Source of the DNA: Paludibacteraceae bacterium
GTDB taxonomy: Bacteria; Bacteroidota; Bacteroidia; Bacteroidales; Paludibacteraceae
NCBI GenBank assembly: GCA_024400125.1
Contig: JAKSNG010000012.1
Span: 1-52,870, forward strand
Length of the DNA stretch: 52,870 nt
Direction of reading: 5' to 3'
The first letter of the stretch is position 1; each line of letters opens with the position of its first letter. Positions 50,658-52,870 of the stretch are shown in pieces. The position numbers were made by a program, and so were the translations under genes. A model generated the notes under the pieces. It was not told where the DNA came from. It ran no database searches and saw only the letters and a program-made list of their open reading frames with translations.

Positions 50658-50887
50658 TATTGCAGATAGCTGGTGAGTTCGACTACTAATTCATTGTAAC
50701 AGGTGTGCATGCAGTACTCGCACACGCGACGGAAGCGGCGGCGGTGTTGCCGTTTGGCTTTGCGTGACGCCTCGTAGTACTGACTTTCCCAACTGGTGCG
50801 TTTGGTACGCATTTCGTGACTCATCATCTTCGCAGAGCGACTGAACATCGCCATCTGCAGGGTGTGGAACTTCTTACTTGTTCTCAT
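50657..50887 (-). CDS. Small basic protein co-transcribed with the VirE-type ATPase
   Basis: A 76-residue protein rich in Arg/Lys (KAKRQHRRRFRRVCEYCMHTC), with a C-x2-C-x3-C spacing that could bind a metal, and a helical start. Unknown family. Its stop overlaps the VirE start by 1 nt, so translation is coupled. It lies 46 nt downstream of a structured leader RNA ending in a terminator. A nucleic-acid-binding role is plausible from composition only. Confidence 0.6.
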   Translation of the reverse strand: MRTSKKFHTLQMAMFSRSAKMMSHEMRTKRTSWESQYYEASRKAKRQHRRRFRRVCEYCMHTCYNELVVELTSYLQ

Positions 50888-50933
50888 AACAGGTTCTAAT
50901 TATCCCTCGTTGTTAGATGCTTTCAATCGGGGA

Positions 50934-51008
50934 TAAAAAAAGAAAGCACCGGCGGAGAGCCTCCGCAGGCGTGAAAAGTCACCCTTTGGACTGAACTCTC
51001 GAAATCCG
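50934..51008 (-). ncRNA. Structured leader RNA ending in an intrinsic terminator
   Basis: On the minus strand, right after a -7-like box (TATTTTTG, 51019-51012), lies a 75-nt segment closed by CACCGG (51011-51006) against CCGGTG (50952-50947), with an inner perfect stem CGGAG-GCT-CTCCG near 50953-50965 and GTGA/TCAC near 50971-50982. The closing stem is followed by TTTCTTTTTTT. A second possible stem, TATCCC/GGGATA, lies between it and the start codon at 50887. This is the shape of a riboswitch/attenuator or of a terminated small RNA. I cannot match it to a named class. Confidence 0.6.
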
Positions 51009-51011
51009 GTG

Positions 51012-51070
51012 CAAAAATATACTAAAATTTTCGGAAAAACCGTATCAAATTGATACGAAAAAGCGTATCA
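51012..51070. promoter_or_regulatory. Promoter -7 box with CGTATCA operator-like half-sites
   Basis: Minus-strand -7 TATTTTTG (51019-51012) has no TTTG at the usual 20-bp spacing. Upstream lies the inverted repeat GTATCAA-A-TTGATAC (51042-51056) and another half-site CGTATCA (51064-51070). A DNA-binding regulator or activator could use these. Confidence 0.55.
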
Positions 51071-51072
51071 TG

Positions 51073-51383
51073 CTACAAATCGTACTTCAGGTGTTTTTTT
51101 CGCCATCGATAATAGGCATTTCTGAAGCATTCGGGGTCAACGACCCAATTTATTTCGTGCGAGAGTAGTTGTGCGGACTCTCTAAAAGTGGGTTTGGGTA
51201 AACCTCCAGTGCCATAGTGAGCGACCATGTACTCGATTAGTTTGACATAACTGTTTTCGGGTACTAAACTGTTTTTTTTTCCTCAACTGAGGTTGCTGCT
51301 TCTTGCAGAATGCGCGTCATTTCAGCGCACAGTCGTATCATCTGTTGCAGTTGATACGAGGTTAATTTAACTGTTTTGTCCAT
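51073..51383 (-). CDS. Unknown protein split by an A9 run; one ORF only after a -1 frameshift
   Basis: ATG at 51383 opens a frame of 39 codons that stops at 51264-51266. On the coding strand it reaches GAG-GAA-AAA-AAA-ACA, a run of nine A (51272-51280). Slipping back one base gives AAC-AGT-TTA and an open frame to 51073, for 103 residues in all. The second part (LVPENSYVKLIEYMVAHYG, then LLSHEINWVVDPECF, YYRWRKKHLKYDL) has natural protein composition and no ATG near its start, while a stop (TGA) sits just before the A run in its own frame. Options: programmed -1 frameshift at A-AAA-AAA-C, transcriptional slippage, phase variation, pseudogene or homopolymer error. Family unknown. It lies upstream of the leader RNA and the VirE operon. 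Confidence 0.6.
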
Positions 51384-51405
51384 AATTTTTAAGTATAAAA
51401 AGCAC

Positions 51406-51439
51406 AAAAAAAAAGTGCACTTTCATGCACTTTTTTTTT
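51406..51439. terminator. Bidirectional intrinsic terminator
   Basis: AAAAAAAAAGTGCA (51406-51419) and TGCACTTTTTTTTT (51426-51439) form a perfect 14-bp stem around CTTTCA. On the minus strand it ends the transcript of the secreted protein gene at 51478. Confidence 0.9.
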
Positions 51440-51442
51440 GTT

Positions 51443-51480
51443 GAACGTCAACGTCAACGTTAACGTTTTCGTTTACGTTA
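51443..51480. repeat. Hexamer repeats (AACGTC/AACGTT)
   Basis: Six near-identical hexamers, AACGTC, AACGTC, AACGTT, AACGTT, TTCGTT, TACGTT, lie between the terminator and the stop codon of the secreted protein gene. Confidence 0.75.
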
Positions 51481-52870
51481 TTTCACCTCTTGTCCGAGGG
51501 CGTTGAAGGTCTTGCCGTCCTTGCGGATGATGAGTTGACCGTTGAGGAGGGACTTGTTTGCTTTCACGCCATCGTCAAACAATGTAGGCAGAGCGGTAGG
51601 ATCGCTGTAGTAGAAATATACATTACCTACAGTCAGAGCGGTTTGATCTGCATTGTAACCTTCGAGGATGAAATAACGAAAATCGCTGAAGTCATAAGGA
51701 TCACCACTTTTTAATGCGGGGAACTCGCTCAAAGCGATGTCAAGAGCATTCCATTGACCGGCGGTGAGAGCCTTAACAACACTATTCTTATAACCTTGAC
51801 CACCTTCGTCAACGCTCAGGCACTCAAAGGTAATCTTAATCTCAGTACCGGTTGCAGGATAGAGGTCCACGTGGAGCATATTATATTCGCTCATGTCGTA
51901 GAAGTCTTCAGCCCAGTTGGTGTAGATTTGCCAAGTCATCCTTTCCATGTAGTAGATGGTTTCGCCGGTCTCGAAGGTCAGGAGTTGAGGCATTGCGCCG
52001 GGCCAATCCAGAGGCTCAAAAGCATAGGAGGTAGTAAGAGCAGCACCAAGGATAGAAGCACCATCTACGGTAGGAGCAGCAGGAGCGGTAGCAGGAGCAT
52101 CCTCCGGCCATGCGGGAGTTTCCTCGCAAGTGCCGGTAGCTTCGGTAGAAGTATAATCGCCATTGAAGAAGAGGATGTTTGCCCAAGCAACAGGACCACC
52201 TTCTTTAGTAACCTTAACGGTGAGGCATTTGAGATCATTCATCGATTGTTTGCCAAAGGTCTCTTCAACGTTGACATTTACGCTATTCCAACCGGCTTTA
52301 TATTCGCCCGGGATAGTAATCTCAGCGGTAGGATCAGTACCATTGAACTCCAGTTTAACGACAGGAGCATTTCCGTCTTCAGCAAACCAGATATCGAAGT
52401 GGAGGTTAGCATAATTAGCCACACCGGCGCCCTGCCAATTGGAAGCGAAGTTGTCCCAAGCCATCGTTTTAGCATATTGGAAGTTCACACCGGCTTTGCA
52501 GGTATCAACCCAGCTACAACCGCCCCAACCTTGAGGCCAATATCCGAGGTTGTTGTTATATGTTTCGCACATGATAGCCTTCACGTTAGCAGCATCCACA
52601 GTCGGAACTTGAGGTGCAGTAAGTTCAGGAGCAGGGACCACTCTCTCCTTGACGGAGATGTTGGTGATAGTAACGGTTTGAACAGGATCCCATCCAAAGT
52701 CCCAAACCATTAGACCATTAGCAGTTGCAGCCGGAGCTTTGGTCCACTCGGAAGTCCACGTTTGCACTTGGTCGGTAACGGTGATGGTTTGGTTAGCCAT
52801 AGCGATTTGGTTGTTGTCAAACGCCTTGAAGGTAACCAGACCGCAGTCTGCGGTAGAAGCTACGATGTCA
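51478..52870 (-). CDS. Secreted protein with C-terminal sorting-like tail (5' end outside window)
   Basis: The frame is open to the window edge (464 residues visible), and in-frame codons continue beyond the first Met at 52800, so the gene starts outside. The visible part has two related beta-sandwich-like modules: about residues 75-220 (WPQGWGG, LHFDIWFAEDG, VVKLEFNG) and 260-415 (LDWPGAMPQ, MLHVDLYPATGTEIKITF), separated by Pro/Ala linkers and each introduced by (T/V)VD(A/G)A. Modules of this kind bind carbohydrate in other proteins; that is inference. It ends LIIRKDGKTFNALGQEVK, similar to the end of the giant protein, a tail suggestive of type IX or related export. A terminator follows. 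Confidence 0.8.
   Translation of the reverse strand, partial: DIVASTADCGLVTFKAFDNNQIAMANQTITVTDQVQTWTSEWTKAPAATANGLMVWDFGWDPVQTVTITNISVKERVVPAPELTAPQVPTVDAANVKAIMCETYNNNLGYWPQGWGGCSWVDTCKAGVNFQYAKTMAWDNFASNWQGAGVANYANLHFDIWFAEDGNAPVVKLEFNGTDPTAEITIPGEYKAGWNSVNVNVEETFGKQSMNDLKCLTVKVTKEGGPVAWANILFFNGDYTSTEATGTCEETPAWPEDAPATAPAAPTVDGASILGAALTTSYAFEPLDWPGAMPQLLTFETGETIYYMERMTWQIYTNWAEDFYDMSEYNMLHVDLYPATGTEIKITFECLSVDEGGQGYKNSVVKALTAGQWNALDIALSEFPALKSGDPYDFSDFRYFILEGYNADQTALTVGNVYFYYSDPTALPTLFDDGVKANKSLLNGQLIIRKDGKTFNALGQEVK

Noticed and set aside
50934..51012. Hammerhead-type ribozyme
   Set aside because: CTGA and GAAA strings occur on the plus strand, but the required CUGAUGA core and stem arrangement are absent.
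48570..51440. Intact prophage or conjugative element
   Set aside because: No integrase, capsid, tail, relaxase or mobilisation genes are visible; the VirE-type ATPase and sigma factor alone do not prove it.
51754..52713. 319-codon plus-strand ORF opposite the secreted protein
   Set aside because: Antisense shadow; the minus-strand protein has module structure, a conserved tail and a terminator.

Overview
The window looks like a chromosomal segment of a member of the Bacteroidales (Bacteroidota), probably gut or rumen derived. The evidence is the repeated -33 TTTG / 20-bp spacer / -7 TAnnTTTG promoter, A-rich leaders without clear Shine-Dalgarno sites, and families typical of the phylum: GldH, DUF6242, DUF5686, DUF3127, long S16, and proteins ending in a short 'GK.YNA.G.EVK' type tail. 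The exact genus cannot be read from this sequence. All family names come from motif recognition by eye; no search was run.

Layout. 0-9.6 kb is accessory: a small secreted protein with a C-terminal membrane tail, a 2503-residue InlB-repeat surface protein, an Abi/HEPN gene, a candidate small RNA and a repeat-filled intergenic region. 9.6-11.3 kb holds a radical SAM/lipoprotein pair lying directly downstream of tmRNA (ssrA). 11.3-46.2 kb is mostly core: an acetyltransferase-like/Fur-family/zinc-peptidase operon with tRNA-Arg(CCG); an Omp85-like barrel; DUF819; an acyltransferase; a seven-gene operon typA-tig-mpl-dCMP deaminase-S41 protease-rpe-comEC; a DUF6242-pgk-DUF3127-phosphoesterase run; a ddl-prenyltransferase operon; a four-gene envelope operon (phosphoethanolamine transferase, DUF5686, two small envelope proteins) with 4-nt overlaps; a six-gene operon holB-ricT-gldH-trmB-mrp-MATE; and rpsP.

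46.2-51.5 kb is a second accessory locus. It carries two paralogous small unknown proteins with a 34-residue peptide between them, two families of structured dispersed repeats, a HigB-like toxin with an apparently truncated antitoxin, a compact sigma-70 factor, a VirE/VapE-type P-loop ATPase, a structured leader RNA ending in a terminator, and a gene split by an A9 run that reads as one protein only after a -1 frameshift. The window ends inside another secreted protein whose C-terminal tail resembles that of the giant protein at the start.

The most unusual material is non-coding or small: the 119-nt repeat at 9.4 and 46.8 kb, the ~120-nt element at 46.3 and 47.7 kb whose hairpin appears to covary, 11-bp tandem repeats at four loci (one inside a signal-peptide coding region), the leader RNA and frameshift gene upstream of the VirE operon, and the rSAM/lipoprotein pair at the end of ssrA.
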